The notes beneath the pieces were generated by a model. The model worked only from the letters and a program-made list of their open reading frames with translations. It ran no database searches and was not told where the DNA came from. From Mesonia maritima (GTDB lineage: Bacteria; Bacteroidota; Bacteroidia; Flavobacteriales; Flavobacteriaceae), in contig NZ_JBHLUA010000005.1 of assembly GCF_042433895.1 (NCBI RefSeq), positions 62,001-126,000 on the forward strand: 64,000 nt of DNA, written 5' to 3'. Position numbers and translations under genes: made by a program. Positions 9,144-17,557 of the stretch are shown here, in pieces (positions within the stretch are counted from its first letter, which is position 1; each line of letters starts with the position of its first letter).

Positions 9144-9914
9144 TTATGAAATAAATTTAGTTCCTACATCCATATCGTTAATAATGTCTACAATTACATT
9201 TTCTCTTTTTCCGTTTGCGATATAAGTAGGTATGTCTTTTCCTGCCGTGCCTTTGGCAATTTTTAATTTAGACTCCATTCCGCCACGACCTTCACCTTCT
9301 TTTTTGTCAGAAGCTTGAACGTATTTTTCAACGTTTTGGGTGACTTTTACTTCATCTAATTTTTCTGAATTTTCATCGTCTGGGTGACCTGTATAAAGTC
9401 CGTCTGTATCCGTTAAAATAATTAATCGATCCGCATCGATTAATTCAGCAACTAAACTCGCTAATTCATCATTATCTGAGAACATAGACATTGTTAAAGA
9501 AACAGCGTCGTCTTCATTGGCGATTGGAATAATTCCTTCAGAAAGAAGACCTTCGTAACAGTTAATCATATTTTCTCTGTATTTTCCAGGCGTAAAATCA
9601 CGTTTTGTCGCTAAAACCTGAGCGCAACGCATTCCGTAATCATGGAAAATACTATAATAATGACGCATCATTCTAGGTTGCCCGACAGAAGAATAAACTT
9701 GTCTTCTCGTAGACTTATCTTCGATAGAACATTCGCCTAACACTTCTTTTCCTGCAATTGCTGAACCTGAAGATACTAATACCACCATAATGTCGCGTTC
9801 ATATAGAACGGCAATCTGGCGTACTAATTCTTTTAAAACAGGACCTAAAATTCTGTTATCTTTGTTGGTTAATACATTGGTACCAACTTTTACTACAATT
9901 CTTTTAATTGGCAT
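9144..9914 (-). CDS. proB: Glutamate 5-kinase, short form without PUA domain
   Basis: First step of proline synthesis: ATP-dependent phosphorylation of glutamate to gamma-glutamyl phosphate. The 256-residue protein is an amino-acid kinase fold: VVKVGTNVLT at the N-terminus, VLVSSGSAIAGKEVL near residue 45, FSDNDELASLVAELIDAD near 145, and LILTDTDGLYTGHP near 165. It stops right after the kinase domain, so the C-terminal PUA domain of the roughly 367-residue E. coli enzyme is absent. That short form occurs naturally in several lineages and there is no sign of truncation, because proA follows 30 bases later. Feedback control by proline acts through the kinase domain, so inhibition may be kept. 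Confidence 0.95.
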   Translation of the reverse strand: MPIKRIVVKVGTNVLTNKDNRILGPVLKELVRQIAVLYERDIMVVLVSSGSAIAGKEVLGECSIEDKSTRRQVYSSVGQPRMMRHYYSIFHDYGMRCAQVLATKRDFTPGKYRENMINCYEGLLSEGIIPIANEDDAVSLTMSMFSDNDELASLVAELIDADRLIILTDTDGLYTGHPDDENSEKLDEVKVTQNVEKYVQASDKKEGEGRGGMESKLKIAKGTAGKDIPTYIANGKRENVIVDIINDMDVGTKFIS

Positions 9915-9935
9915 AATTTGGTTTTGTTGGTTAAT

Positions 9936-10739
9936 TTATTTTTCTCCAAGCTCAACTGCTCGGTCAAATGCTGCGTAAGCCGCATCTTTAATTAATTCTT
10001 TTACGTTGTTATCTTCCATAGAGTCTAAAGCGGCTCTTGTGGTTCCTCCTTTAGAGGCTACACGATCCATCCAAGATTCTGGAGAAAGGTCAGACTTATT
10101 AAATAATTCTACCGCTCCTTCAAATGTATTGCTTACAAGAACTTTAGAATCGTAATCTGAGAAGCCCATTTTTAAGGCAGCTTCCAGCATAGATTGCATA
10201 AAATAAAATACATAAGCGGGTCCACTTCCTGAGATTCCTGTGGATGCATCGATAAAGTTTTCACCATCTACGTGAATAGATTCTCCTGTTGTATCTAAAA
10301 GACTACGAATCATAATTAATTCTACTTTCGATACGTCTTCAGATTCAGTATAAGACGTAACGCCTTTACCCACTTGTGCGGGGAGATTAGGCATCGTTCG
10401 TACTACTTTTTTAGCTCCAAGACGTTCTTTAATAGAGTCTATGGTTACTCCTGCCATTAACGACACAAATATTTGTTGATCGTTAATCATAGGTTTTAAT
10501 TCTTCAAAAAGATCGTCACTATGATAAGGTTTTACCGCGATGAAAACAACATCTGCATTTGGTAAACAATCTTCTAACTTATCGTATACATCGAAATGTG
10601 AAACTTCTTCTAAGGCTAAAATTTTTTCTGGATCAGTATCATAAATTCTTAGGTTATGTTTACTAAGCAATGGTGATTTGGCCATTCCTTCAGAATAGGT
10701 TAATCCCATATTTCCTGCTCCAATAACTAATACTTTCAT
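9936..10739 (-). CDS. proC: Pyrroline-5-carboxylate reductase
   Basis: Last step of proline synthesis: NAD(P)H reduction of 1-pyrroline-5-carboxylate to proline. The 267-residue product has an N-terminal Rossmann fold with VIGAGNMG (residues 5-12) and a C-terminal dimerisation domain carrying GISGSGPAYVFYFMQSMLEAA (near 165) and the ASKGGTTRAAL signature (near 225). It is the first gene of the proC-proB-proA operon, 21 bases before proB, so the promoter should lie in the 320-base spacer upstream. Finding all three genes in one operon makes this the main proline biosynthesis locus. Confidence 0.96.
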   Translation of the reverse strand: MKVLVIGAGNMGLTYSEGMAKSPLLSKHNLRIYDTDPEKILALEEVSHFDVYDKLEDCLPNADVVFIAVKPYHSDDLFEELKPMINDQQIFVSLMAGVTIDSIKERLGAKKVVRTMPNLPAQVGKGVTSYTESEDVSKVELIMIRSLLDTTGESIHVDGENFIDASTGISGSGPAYVFYFMQSMLEAALKMGFSDYDSKVLVSNTFEGAVELFNKSDLSPESWMDRVASKGGTTRAALDSMEDNNVKELIKDAAYAAFDRAVELGEK

Positions 10740-11059
10740 TTTTTCAATTTATTGATTATCAGTTTAATTTTTCTACTCTATAAGGTGCAAGTTCTATGCA
10801 GAAATAGCTTATAAAGTTGTTGGTTTTTAGTGAATCAACAATTTAACAATTATGAAGTGTTTTAGCTGTGTGTTTTACATTTTTTTAATAAAATACCTAT
10901 AGGATACTGATTTTTGAGATTTTAGTAATTTTTTAGAAATGTGACAAAGCGTCAACTTCTCGCAAGTCTGTCAGTTAAAGAATTGTTAATGTGTTGAAAT
11001 AAAAAAAGCCCTGATAAATAAATCAGGGCTTTTTTGAAAATTTAAAAGAGTTTAAAAAA
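10740..11059. other. 320-base intergenic spacer between proC and pnp
   Basis: The spacer holds the pnp terminator (11002-11035) and should hold the proC promoter on the minus strand; no full TAnnTTTG box is evident for proC. A less AT-rich block at about 10941-10980 contains TGACA and its inverted copy TGTCA 22 bases apart, plus a TGAC/GTCA pair. I see no open reading frame of substance. Confidence 0.6.
11002..11035 (-). terminator. Intrinsic terminator after pnp
   Basis: The stem GCCCTGAT / ATCAGGGC is flanked by A and T runs. It lies about 25 bases after the pnp stop on the minus strand and is a strong, bidirectional hairpin. Confidence 0.88.
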
Positions 11060-13228
11060 CTACTCTTTTTTATCATTATTTTCTTTAGAAGAATCTTTTT
11101 TGTCTTCTCTTGGTGGTCTTGGAAGTAAGGCTTTTCTAGAAACTTTTTCTTTTCTAGTTTTTGGATCTACTCCAAAATACTTAACATCAATAACATCACC
11201 AAGCTTTAGAACATCGGTAACATTATTTGTGCGTTCCCAAGCTAGTTCAGAAATATGTAACAATACTTCATTTCCTGGAGCTTCAACATATTCTACAACG
11301 GCTCCAAAATCTAAAAGCTTAATTACTTTTACTTCGTAAACGCTTCCTTTTTCTGGCTTAAATGTAATTGAATCTATTTTAGCAAGAACTTTATCGATTC
11401 CTTCTTGACTGGTTCCTAAAATTTCTACAATTCCTTGTTCAGTTTCAGGGTCTTCATTAATTACGATTTCGGTTCCTGTAGTTTTCTGTAATTCTTGAAT
11501 TACTTTTCCGCCAGGACCAATAAGCGCTCCAATATATTCACCAGGAATTCTTCTGGTAATAATTTTTGGCGCGTGGGCTTTAACTTGCTTATTTGGTTCA
11601 GCAATCGTATCGGTTATTTTTCCTAAAATATGGAGTCTTCCTTCTCTTGCTTGTTTTAGCGCGTTTACTAAAATTTCGTAAGAAAGTCCTTTAATTTTAA
11701 TATCCATTTGGCAAGCGGTAATTCCATCTTCGGTACCGGTTACTTTGAAGTCCATATCTCCTAAAGCATCTTCATCTCCTAAAATATCAGAAAGAACAGC
11801 ATAATCATCACCTTGAGAAATTAATCCCATCGCGATACCAGAAACCGGCTTTTTTAATTGAATACCAGCATCCATTAATCCCATAGTTCCTGCACAAACC
11901 GTTGCCATGGAAGATGAACCGTTAGATTCTAATACTTCTGAAACTACACGAACAGTATAAGGACAATCTTCTGGAATCATTCCTTTTAACGCACGTTGCG
12001 CTAAGTTTCCGTGACCAATTTCTCTTCTTGAAGTTCCTCTAATTGGGTAAGCTTCTCCAGTTGAAAAAGGAGGGAAGTTGTAGTGTAAATAAAATGTTTC
12101 CTCACCTTGGTAAGTTGGTAAATCTACTTGATTGGCTTCTCTTGAAGTTCCTAAAGTTACGGTTGCTAAAGCTTGTGTTTCTCCTCTTGTGAAAATTGAA
12201 GAACCGTGTGTAGAAGGTAAATAATCTACTTCGCACCAAATTGGACGAACTTCATCGGTTTTTCTTCCATCTAGACGAATTCCTTCTTTTAAAGTTAAGT
12301 CGCGAATGGCTGCTTTTTGAGTTTTTGCGTAATATTTTTTAACTAAGTCGCCATTTTCTTCTAATTCTTCTTCTGAAAATAAAGCTTGTACTTCTTCTTT
12401 TAAATTTGAAAAAGCGTCGCTGCGTTCTTTTTTTCCGTGACCGCCTTTAGCGATGTCATAAACTTTTTGATAAGCAGCTTCATGTACTTTTTGTTCAATA
12501 GCTTCATCATTACGTTCTTTTTCGTATTCACGTGTTTCTTTTTTTCCGAAAGCTTCTGCTAATTTACGTTGAGCTTCACATTGCTTTTTAATCGCTTCGT
12601 GAGCAAACTTGATAGCTTCTGCCATTTCTTCTTCAGAAATTTCATCCATTTCTCCTTCAACCATAGAAACACTATCTTCTGAAGCACCAACCATCATATC
12701 GATATCGGCTTCTTCTACTTGCGAACGACTAGGATTAATAATGAATTCACCATTTACGCGTGCTACACGAACTTCAGAAATAGGATATTCAAATGGAATA
12801 TCTGATAACTGAATTGCTGCTGAAGCGGCTAACCCGGCTAAAGCGTCTGGCATAACTTCATCATCATGCGACATTAGCTGAATCATTACTTGTGTTTCGA
12901 ACCTGTAATCGCTTGGAAAAAGTGGACGCAAAACACGGTCTACCAAACGCATGGTTAAAATTTCTTCGTTACTTGGTCTGGCTTCTCTCTTAAAAAATCC
13001 GCCAGGATATCTTCCTGCTGCAGCAAATTTTTCGCGGTAATCTACCGTTAATGGAAAGAAATCCATCGTGCTCGGTTTGTAAGAAGATACAACCGTACAA
13101 AGCAACATAGCGTCACCCATTTGTACAACAACAGACCCGTGGGCTTGTTTTGCTAATTTTCCGGTTTCGAGTGAAATGGTTCTTCCATCTCCTAAATCGA
13201 TAACCTCTTTAAATGTTTGTGGAATCAT
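11060..13228 (-). CDS. pnp: Polynucleotide phosphorylase
   Basis: Phosphorolytic 3'-to-5' exoribonuclease central to mRNA decay. The 722 residues contain two RNase PH domains (about 10-145 and 315-545) separated by the alpha-helical linker, then a KH domain (about 555-615, with the GALIGPGGKVIQELQ motif) and an S1 RNA-binding domain (about 625-690, with GAVVEYV). The second core carries the TRGETQALATVTLG and GDEDALGDMDFKVTGT phosphate/catalytic motifs. A charged tail rich in Lys/Glu/Asp ends the protein. It follows rpsO as in many bacteria, with a hairpin in its leader at 13300-13316 that might serve autoregulation. Confidence 0.97.
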   Translation of the reverse strand: MIPQTFKEVIDLGDGRTISLETGKLAKQAHGSVVVQMGDAMLLCTVVSSYKPSTMDFFPLTVDYREKFAAAGRYPGGFFKREARPSNEEILTMRLVDRVLRPLFPSDYRFETQVMIQLMSHDDEVMPDALAGLAASAAIQLSDIPFEYPISEVRVARVNGEFIINPSRSQVEEADIDMMVGASEDSVSMVEGEMDEISEEEMAEAIKFAHEAIKKQCEAQRKLAEAFGKKETREYEKERNDEAIEQKVHEAAYQKVYDIAKGGHGKKERSDAFSNLKEEVQALFSEEELEENGDLVKKYYAKTQKAAIRDLTLKEGIRLDGRKTDEVRPIWCEVDYLPSTHGSSIFTRGETQALATVTLGTSREANQVDLPTYQGEETFYLHYNFPPFSTGEAYPIRGTSRREIGHGNLAQRALKGMIPEDCPYTVRVVSEVLESNGSSSMATVCAGTMGLMDAGIQLKKPVSGIAMGLISQGDDYAVLSDILGDEDALGDMDFKVTGTEDGITACQMDIKIKGLSYEILVNALKQAREGRLHILGKITDTIAEPNKQVKAHAPKIITRRIPGEYIGALIGPGGKVIQELQKTTGTEIVINEDPETEQGIVEILGTSQEGIDKVLAKIDSITFKPEKGSVYEVKVIKLLDFGAVVEYVEAPGNEVLLHISELAWERTNNVTDVLKLGDVIDVKYFGVDPKTRKEKVSRKALLPRPPREDKKDSSKENNDKKE

Positions 13229-13299
13229 AATTTTTTTAATCTAATTAAACAATGGTCGTTGTGTTGTTGTGTAGTGTTGTAGGTGACCAATGAAAAACT

Positions 13300-13316
13300 A
13301 CCCTTTTGCTAAGGGT
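13300..13316 (-). promoter_or_regulatory. Hairpin in the pnp leader
   Basis: ACCCTT and AAGGGT pair around a five-base loop in the pnp 5' leader, about 72 bases before the ATG. It has no T run, so it is not a terminator. In other bacteria pnp represses itself through a leader hairpin; a similar role here is only inference. Confidence 0.35.
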
Positions 13317-13335
13317 GACATTTATAACAAAAAAA

Positions 13336-13353
13336 AGGGGCATAAAAGCCCCT
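13336..13353 (-). terminator. Terminator between rpsO and pnp
   Basis: AGGGGC / GCCCCT hairpin followed, on the minus strand, by a run of about eight T residues directly after the rpsO stop. It should end most rpsO transcripts, leaving pnp partly on its own promoter or on readthrough. Confidence 0.85.
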
Positions 13354-13359
13354 AATTTC

Positions 13360-13629
13360 TTATTTTCTTAATCCTAATTCTTTTACAATCTCACGATATC
13401 TTATAATGTCTTTTTTCATAAGATAATCAAGAAGGCTTCTTCTTTTTCCTACTAGAGCTACAAGAGATCTTTCTGAATTGAAGTCTTTTTTATTGTTTTT
13501 TAAGTGATCAGAAATGTGTGCAATTCGTTTTGTAAATAATGCGATTTGCCCTTCTGCTGAACCGGTATCGTTTTTACCTTTACCGTGTTTTTCGAACAAT
13601 TGTTCTTTTTCTTCTTTTGTTAAATACAT
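13360..13629 (-). CDS. rpsO: Small ribosomal subunit protein uS15
   Basis: Primary 16S rRNA-binding protein of the 30S platform. At 89 residues it has exactly the family length. The signature stretch from GSAEGQIALFTKRI (about 22-35) through HLKNNKKDFNSERSLVALVGKRRSLLDYL (about 42-70) is typical. It lies upstream of pnp, separated by a terminator. A clear -7 promoter box with GC-rich discriminator lies about 53 bases upstream, and the leader contains a small hairpin that could be an S15-binding autoregulatory element. Confidence 0.97.
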   Translation of the reverse strand: MYLTKEEKEQLFEKHGKGKNDTGSAEGQIALFTKRIAHISDHLKNNKKDFNSERSLVALVGKRRSLLDYLMKKDIIRYREIVKELGLRK

Positions 13630-13660
13630 TCCAATATTATTTCAATGATTATTATGTATA

Positions 13661-13675
13661 GATAGTTTTTCTATC
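13661..13675 (-). promoter_or_regulatory. Leader hairpin upstream of rpsO
   Basis: GATAG and CTATC pair around a T-rich (A-rich on the RNA) five-base loop in the rpsO 5' untranslated region. S15 is known to repress its own mRNA through leader structures in several bacteria; whether this one binds S15 is not shown. Confidence 0.3.
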
Positions 13676-13681
13676 GAGCGG

Positions 13682-13689
13682 CAAATATA
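13682..13689 (-). promoter_or_regulatory. Promoter -7 box of rpsO
   Basis: TATATTTG on the minus strand is a full match to TAnnTTTG and is followed by a GC-rich discriminator (GCCGCTCG), as expected for a growth-rate-controlled ribosomal promoter. Confidence 0.65.
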
Positions 13690-13802
13690 GTATTTATTTT
13701 TCTAATTATTACTTTAAATAAGTTACATTTTTTATGGCTAGCAAGTTATAAATAATAAGATTAGCATTTTAAACAGTTGTATTTATTTATTACTTTTACC
13801 CC

Positions 13803-14234
13803 GTGAAAAATAATTGGCTACGTACTGTTTTAGTTTCAATTTTGGCTGTTTGTGTGCTTGTCTCTACAAGTTCATTTACAGTTAATAAGCGCTTTTGTGG
13901 TGACTCTCTAATAGAGACGAGTATTTTTGTGGAATTAAAACAATGCAAAAAAACAACTTGCACAACTCTGCATGCTGAAAAAGAACACTCACAAAAAGTT
14001 GCTGAAAATTGTTGTAAAAAAACTAGTGATGTTATTTATGGACACGAAAATTTAGGCCTTAAAAAATATGGGTCTGAAAAAATAAAACTTCACAAAAAGC
14101 AGGTAATAACTGCAACCCAAGTTTTTAGTGGTTTTTTGAGAAAAAATAATCAAGAAAAAAAACTTGTTCTCTACGAGCCGCCTTTACTTTCTCAAAAGAA
14201 TTTACTTCAGTATTATCAAGTCTTTCTTATTTAA
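13803..14234 (+). CDS. Secreted cysteine-rich protein, HYC_CC_PP-like family
   Basis: Exported 143-residue protein with an N-terminal hydrophobic signal segment (about 6-24). The mature part carries Cys32, Cys48, Cys53 and a Cys70-Cys71 pair, His-containing stretches (HAEKEHS) and a late PP motif in YEPP near residue 128. This spacing resembles the small Bacteroidota proteins named after their H-C-CC-PP motif, found next to metal-related TonB receptors. It is followed by such a receptor and an HMA protein, so a role in copper or other soft-metal binding is likely but inferred. The start is GTG at 13803; no better ATG lies in frame before the signal peptide. Confidence 0.7.
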   Translation: MKNNWLRTVLVSILAVCVLVSTSSFTVNKRFCGDSLIETSIFVELKQCKKTTCTTLHAEKEHSQKVAENCCKKTSDVIYGHENLGLKKYGSEKIKLHKKQVITATQVFSGFLRKNNQEKKLVLYEPPLLSQKNLLQYYQVFLI

Positions 14235-14334
14235 TGTTTGCATTTACTTTTTGTAGATGATTAGTATGATTTATTTGAAAGAATTGTTGCAGTGCTATAC
14301 AATTCAGTTCAACAATATTTTATAAACATTGAAT

Positions 14335-16578
14335 ATGAAATACCTTTTTAATATATTATTTCTTAGTGTTTCTTTAATGAGTTTTTCACAAGAAAAAGTT
14401 GAAGGAACCCTATTCGAAAAAAATGACGAAAATAAATCCTTACCTTTATTAGGAGCCAATGTTTATTGGTTAAATACCGATGTGGGAACGGTAACCGATT
14501 TTGACGGAAAATTTTCAATTCCTTATAAAAAAGATTATCAGAAATTGGTGATTAGTTATGTAGGATTTGAAACCGATACGATAAGTGTAAAAAATCCTTC
14601 TAAAAAAATAATCCATAAGTTAACGCCAAAAAGTTCGTTAGATGAGGTGAAAGTAGTCTCACGAAAACAAGCTACTTCTCGTTCTTATCTTGAGGCACAA
14701 AATACAATAAACGTTAGTAGCGATGAATTATTAAAAGCAGCTTGCTGTAATTTGTCGGAAAGTTTTGAAACCAATCCCTCTATTGATGTAAACTTTGCAG
14801 ATGCCATTTCAGGAACACGTCAAATAAAAATGTTAGGCTTAACAAGTCCGTACATTTTAATAGCGATGGAAAATATTCCAACAGTCCGCGGTGCTGCGCA
14901 AGCTTATGGGTTATCGTTTACACCGGGAACTTGGGTAGAAAGTATACAAATCACTAAAGGCGCCGGAAGCGTAGTAAATGGTTACGAAAGTATTGCCGGG
15001 CAAATTAATGCAGAACTTCAAAAGCCCTTAAAAGATGATAAGCTTTTTGTTAACTTATATGGCGCTAGCAGCACGAGAGTAGAAGGAAATGTACATTACA
15101 ATACCAATGTTAGTAAAAAGTGGAGTACAGGTTTATATGTACATGGAAATATGCATCAAGAAAAACACGATGTAAATAATGATGGTTTTCTAGATATGCC
15201 TTTGTACGAACAAATAAATGTAATGAATCGTTGGCAGTATACCGATAATGAAAATGGTTTAGTGGGCTTTATTAATCTTCGTTTTTTAGATGATTATAAA
15301 CAAACAGGCGAATTAAATTTTGATCCAGAAACCGATAAATTAACAACAAATACTTGGGGAAGCGAGATAGAAACCAGACGCTACGATATTTCCGGGAAAT
15401 TAGGTTATGTAAATCCAGATTTACCGTGGCAAACTTTAGGTGTTCAATTTGCAGTAAGTGGTCATCAACAAGATTCTTATTTCGGATTAAGAAGATATAA
15501 TATTGAACACAATAGTGTGTATTCTAATCTTATTTACAATTCTATCATTAGCGACTCTAGACATAAAATTAAAACCGGAATTAGTTTTACATACGATGCT
15601 TATGATGAATTGTTGCAAACGCAGAATTTTGAACGAATAGATAATTCTGTGGGAGGATTTTTTGAATATCAATTTGATAACTTGGAAAAACTAAATTTAA
15701 CTGCGGGAGCTAGAATAGATAATCACAATCGGTTAGGATTATTTGTAACACCAAGATTTCACATGCGTTATACACCTTGGGGAAAATCTGCTTTTAGAGC
15801 TTCTTTTGGTCGCGGAAAACGTTCGGCTAATATTTTTGCTGAAAATCAGAATTTATTTGCTACCGCAAGAACAATTAATATTGTGGAAAGTAATGAAGGT
15901 GAAATTTACGGTTTAGATCCTGAAATTGCATGGAATTACGGTGTTTCATACCTGCAAGGTTTTAATTTATTCGGACAAAAAGGAGATATAGCCTTTGATT
16001 TTTACCGAACAGATTTTCAAAACCAAGTGGTGGTAGATTGGGAAAACCCAAGAGAAATCAGCTTTTATAATTTAAAAAATGAAAGTTTTGCCAATAGCTT
16101 TCAGACTGAATTGAATTATAATCTTCTAAAAGGATTTGATACCCGTCTTGCCTATAAATATTATAATGTAAAAACTAAATATCAAACCGGAGAAAAAATA
16201 AAACCCCTAACAGCACAACATCGTTTTTTCGCAAATGCTTCTTATGCAACACCTGTAAAAAATAATAGTCGCTGGAAATTTGATGTCACTTATAATTGGC
16301 TGGGTAAACAACGTTTTGCATCAACAGCAAGTAATGCTCCACAATATCAATTAGGAGAATATTCACCTGAAGTAAATACAGTAAATGCTCAGATTACGAA
16401 GGTTTTTTCACCAAAATTTGAAGTTTATATTGGAGGAGAAAACATTACAAATGTTCGGCAATCTAACCCGATTTTAGGAGCTGAAAATCCATTTGGTTCA
16501 AATTTTGATAGTACATTCGTATACGGTCCAATTTTTGGAAGTTTATATTATGCCGGTTTACGGTATCGAATTAATTAA
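14335..16578 (+). CDS. TonB-dependent receptor, metal-module type
   Basis: Outer-membrane transporter of 747 residues from the ATG at 14335 (a TTG two codons earlier is also open). The signal peptide ends near residue 18 (LMSFSQ). A carboxypeptidase D regulatory-like domain follows (about 20-105: GTVTDFDGKFSIPY, LVISYVGFETDT), then a plug domain (about 120-230) and a barrel ending GLRYRIN. The plug contains an adjacent Cys pair (AACCNLSESFE, about residue 136), unusual for TonB plugs and suggestive of soft-metal contact. It lies between the Cys-rich secreted protein and the HMA-domain protein, 23 bases before the latter. Substrate inferred as copper or another soft metal, or its chelate. Confidence 0.9.
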   Translation: MKYLFNILFLSVSLMSFSQEKVEGTLFEKNDENKSLPLLGANVYWLNTDVGTVTDFDGKFSIPYKKDYQKLVISYVGFETDTISVKNPSKKIIHKLTPKSSLDEVKVVSRKQATSRSYLEAQNTINVSSDELLKAACCNLSESFETNPSIDVNFADAISGTRQIKMLGLTSPYILIAMENIPTVRGAAQAYGLSFTPGTWVESIQITKGAGSVVNGYESIAGQINAELQKPLKDDKLFVNLYGASSTRVEGNVHYNTNVSKKWSTGLYVHGNMHQEKHDVNNDGFLDMPLYEQINVMNRWQYTDNENGLVGFINLRFLDDYKQTGELNFDPETDKLTTNTWGSEIETRRYDISGKLGYVNPDLPWQTLGVQFAVSGHQQDSYFGLRRYNIEHNSVYSNLIYNSIISDSRHKIKTGISFTYDAYDELLQTQNFERIDNSVGGFFEYQFDNLEKLNLTAGARIDNHNRLGLFVTPRFHMRYTPWGKSAFRASFGRGKRSANIFAENQNLFATARTINIVESNEGEIYGLDPEIAWNYGVSYLQGFNLFGQKGDIAFDFYRTDFQNQVVVDWENPREISFYNLKNESFANSFQTELNYNLLKGFDTRLAYKYYNVKTKYQTGEKIKPLTAQHRFFANASYATPVKNNSRWKFDVTYNWLGKQRFASTASNAPQYQLGEYSPEVNTVNAQITKVFSPKFEVYIGGENITNVRQSNPILGAENPFGSNFDSTFVYGPIFGSLYYAGLRYRIN

Positions 16579-16600
16579 TTTTAACTTATAAATTTAAAAA

Positions 16601-16963
16601 ATGAAAAATTTATTCTTATTCATATTTGTATTAACCACAACATTCTGTGCAGCTCAAAATAGAAATGCTAAAGCCACTTTACAAGTAGATGGCGTTTGCC
16701 AAATGTGTAAAGAGCGAATAGAAAAAGCAAGTATAAAGGCAAAAGGAGTAAAAATAGCCGACTGGAATGTTGAAACACACGAATTAAAACTAATTTATAA
16801 CCAGAAAAAAACCAGTTTAGAAGATATTAAAAAAAGTATTATAGCGGTTGGTCACGATGTGGAAGATATGATAGCAACAGATGAAGCTTATAATAGTGTT
16901 CATCCCTGTTGTCGTTATCGTGATGAGGTAGTTCAGGATGATCATAAAAACGATAAAAAGTAA
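16601..16963 (+). CDS. Exported heavy-metal-associated (HMA) domain protein
   Basis: Periplasmic metal-binding protein of 120 residues. A signal peptide (residues 1-19, ending CAAQ) precedes one HMA domain (about 23-95) with the metal site VCQMC (Cys33, Cys36), here VDGVCQMC in place of the usual GMTCxxC. The tail adds HPCC near residue 101 and a HKND end, which could provide more ligands. It closes the module of Cys-rich protein, TonB receptor and HMA protein, and would carry metal in the periplasm after uptake or during detoxification. No P-type ATPase is next to it. Confidence 0.88.
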   Translation: MKNLFLFIFVLTTTFCAAQNRNAKATLQVDGVCQMCKERIEKASIKAKGVKIADWNVETHELKLIYNQKKTSLEDIKKSIIAVGHDVEDMIATDEAYNSVHPCCRYRDEVVQDDHKNDKK

Positions 16964-16997
16964 TTTACTTTTGGATTGATAAAGGTTAAACTAAAAA

Positions 16998-17022
16998 AAG
17001 GCTACCTTAAAAGAGCAGCCTT
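16998..17022 (-). terminator. Terminator between the HMA gene and the 17040 gene
   Basis: AAGGCT / AGCCTT hairpin with a partly paired middle. On the minus strand it is followed by seven T residues, so it mainly serves the minus-strand 17558-17040 pair; on the plus strand the T run is weak. Confidence 0.6.
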
Positions 17023-17039
17023 CTTAAATTAATGTTTTT

Positions 17040-17540
17040 TTAAAAGACAACCTTGAACCCAAGAAAAGACTGCATAAAAATGTTGGTTTCTTTATTAAAA
17101 GTTGTTGCAGCACCTAAATTAAAATAAAGTGGGCCTGTTAAATTATAAGACATTGATATACCTGCATCTACACCTATAGCAGTATCTTCCTTATCATAAT
17201 TTTCAAATTGTAATAATGAAAGACCGTAAATTATATTAAATTTAAAGGTCTTGCTTTTAGCAAATTCTGTCCCTGCTAACAACGCGTATTTAAAAATATT
17301 GTAATCTGTTTCGTTTTCTCTTTGAATATCAGCATAGCTAAAGTTTAAACCTAAGGTTAGGCTACTATCCTGAAAACTTTTGGTTACTTCAAAATTAAAA
17401 GCTTGACCATAATGATCATCTGCCAAAGCTAAACCCGCATTTGCAGTAAGTGCTACAGTACCGTTTTCGGATTTCTTGCTGTTTTCGTCCTGAGCAAAAA
17501 CCGTCAAACTCAAAAAAAAAGGAATAAGGATTTTTTTCAT
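17040..17540 (-). CDS. Small outer-membrane beta-barrel protein
   Basis: Exported 166-residue protein with a short signal peptide (about 1-16, FFLSLTVFAQ). The rest is alternating beta-strand sequence with aromatic girdles and ends in Phe (FLGFKVVF), as for an eight-stranded outer-membrane barrel. No specific family recognised. It is encoded 17 bases after the lipoprotein gene at 17558 and before a terminator, so the two form a pair. The same lipoprotein-then-barrel order recurs on the other strand at 19321-20536, although the proteins are not obviously alike. Confidence 0.75.
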   Translation of the reverse strand: MKKILIPFFLSLTVFAQDENSKKSENGTVALTANAGLALADDHYGQAFNFEVTKSFQDSSLTLGLNFSYADIQRENETDYNIFKYALLAGTEFAKSKTFKFNIIYGLSLLQFENYDKEDTAIGVDAGISMSYNLTGPLYFNLGAATTFNKETNIFMQSFLGFKVVF

Positions 17541-17557
17541 AGTATTTAATACTTATT

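Noticed and set aside
12609..12812. Plus-strand frame opposite pnp rich in Ser/Ile
   Set aside because: Low-complexity translation of the Glu-rich antisense strand; no start context.
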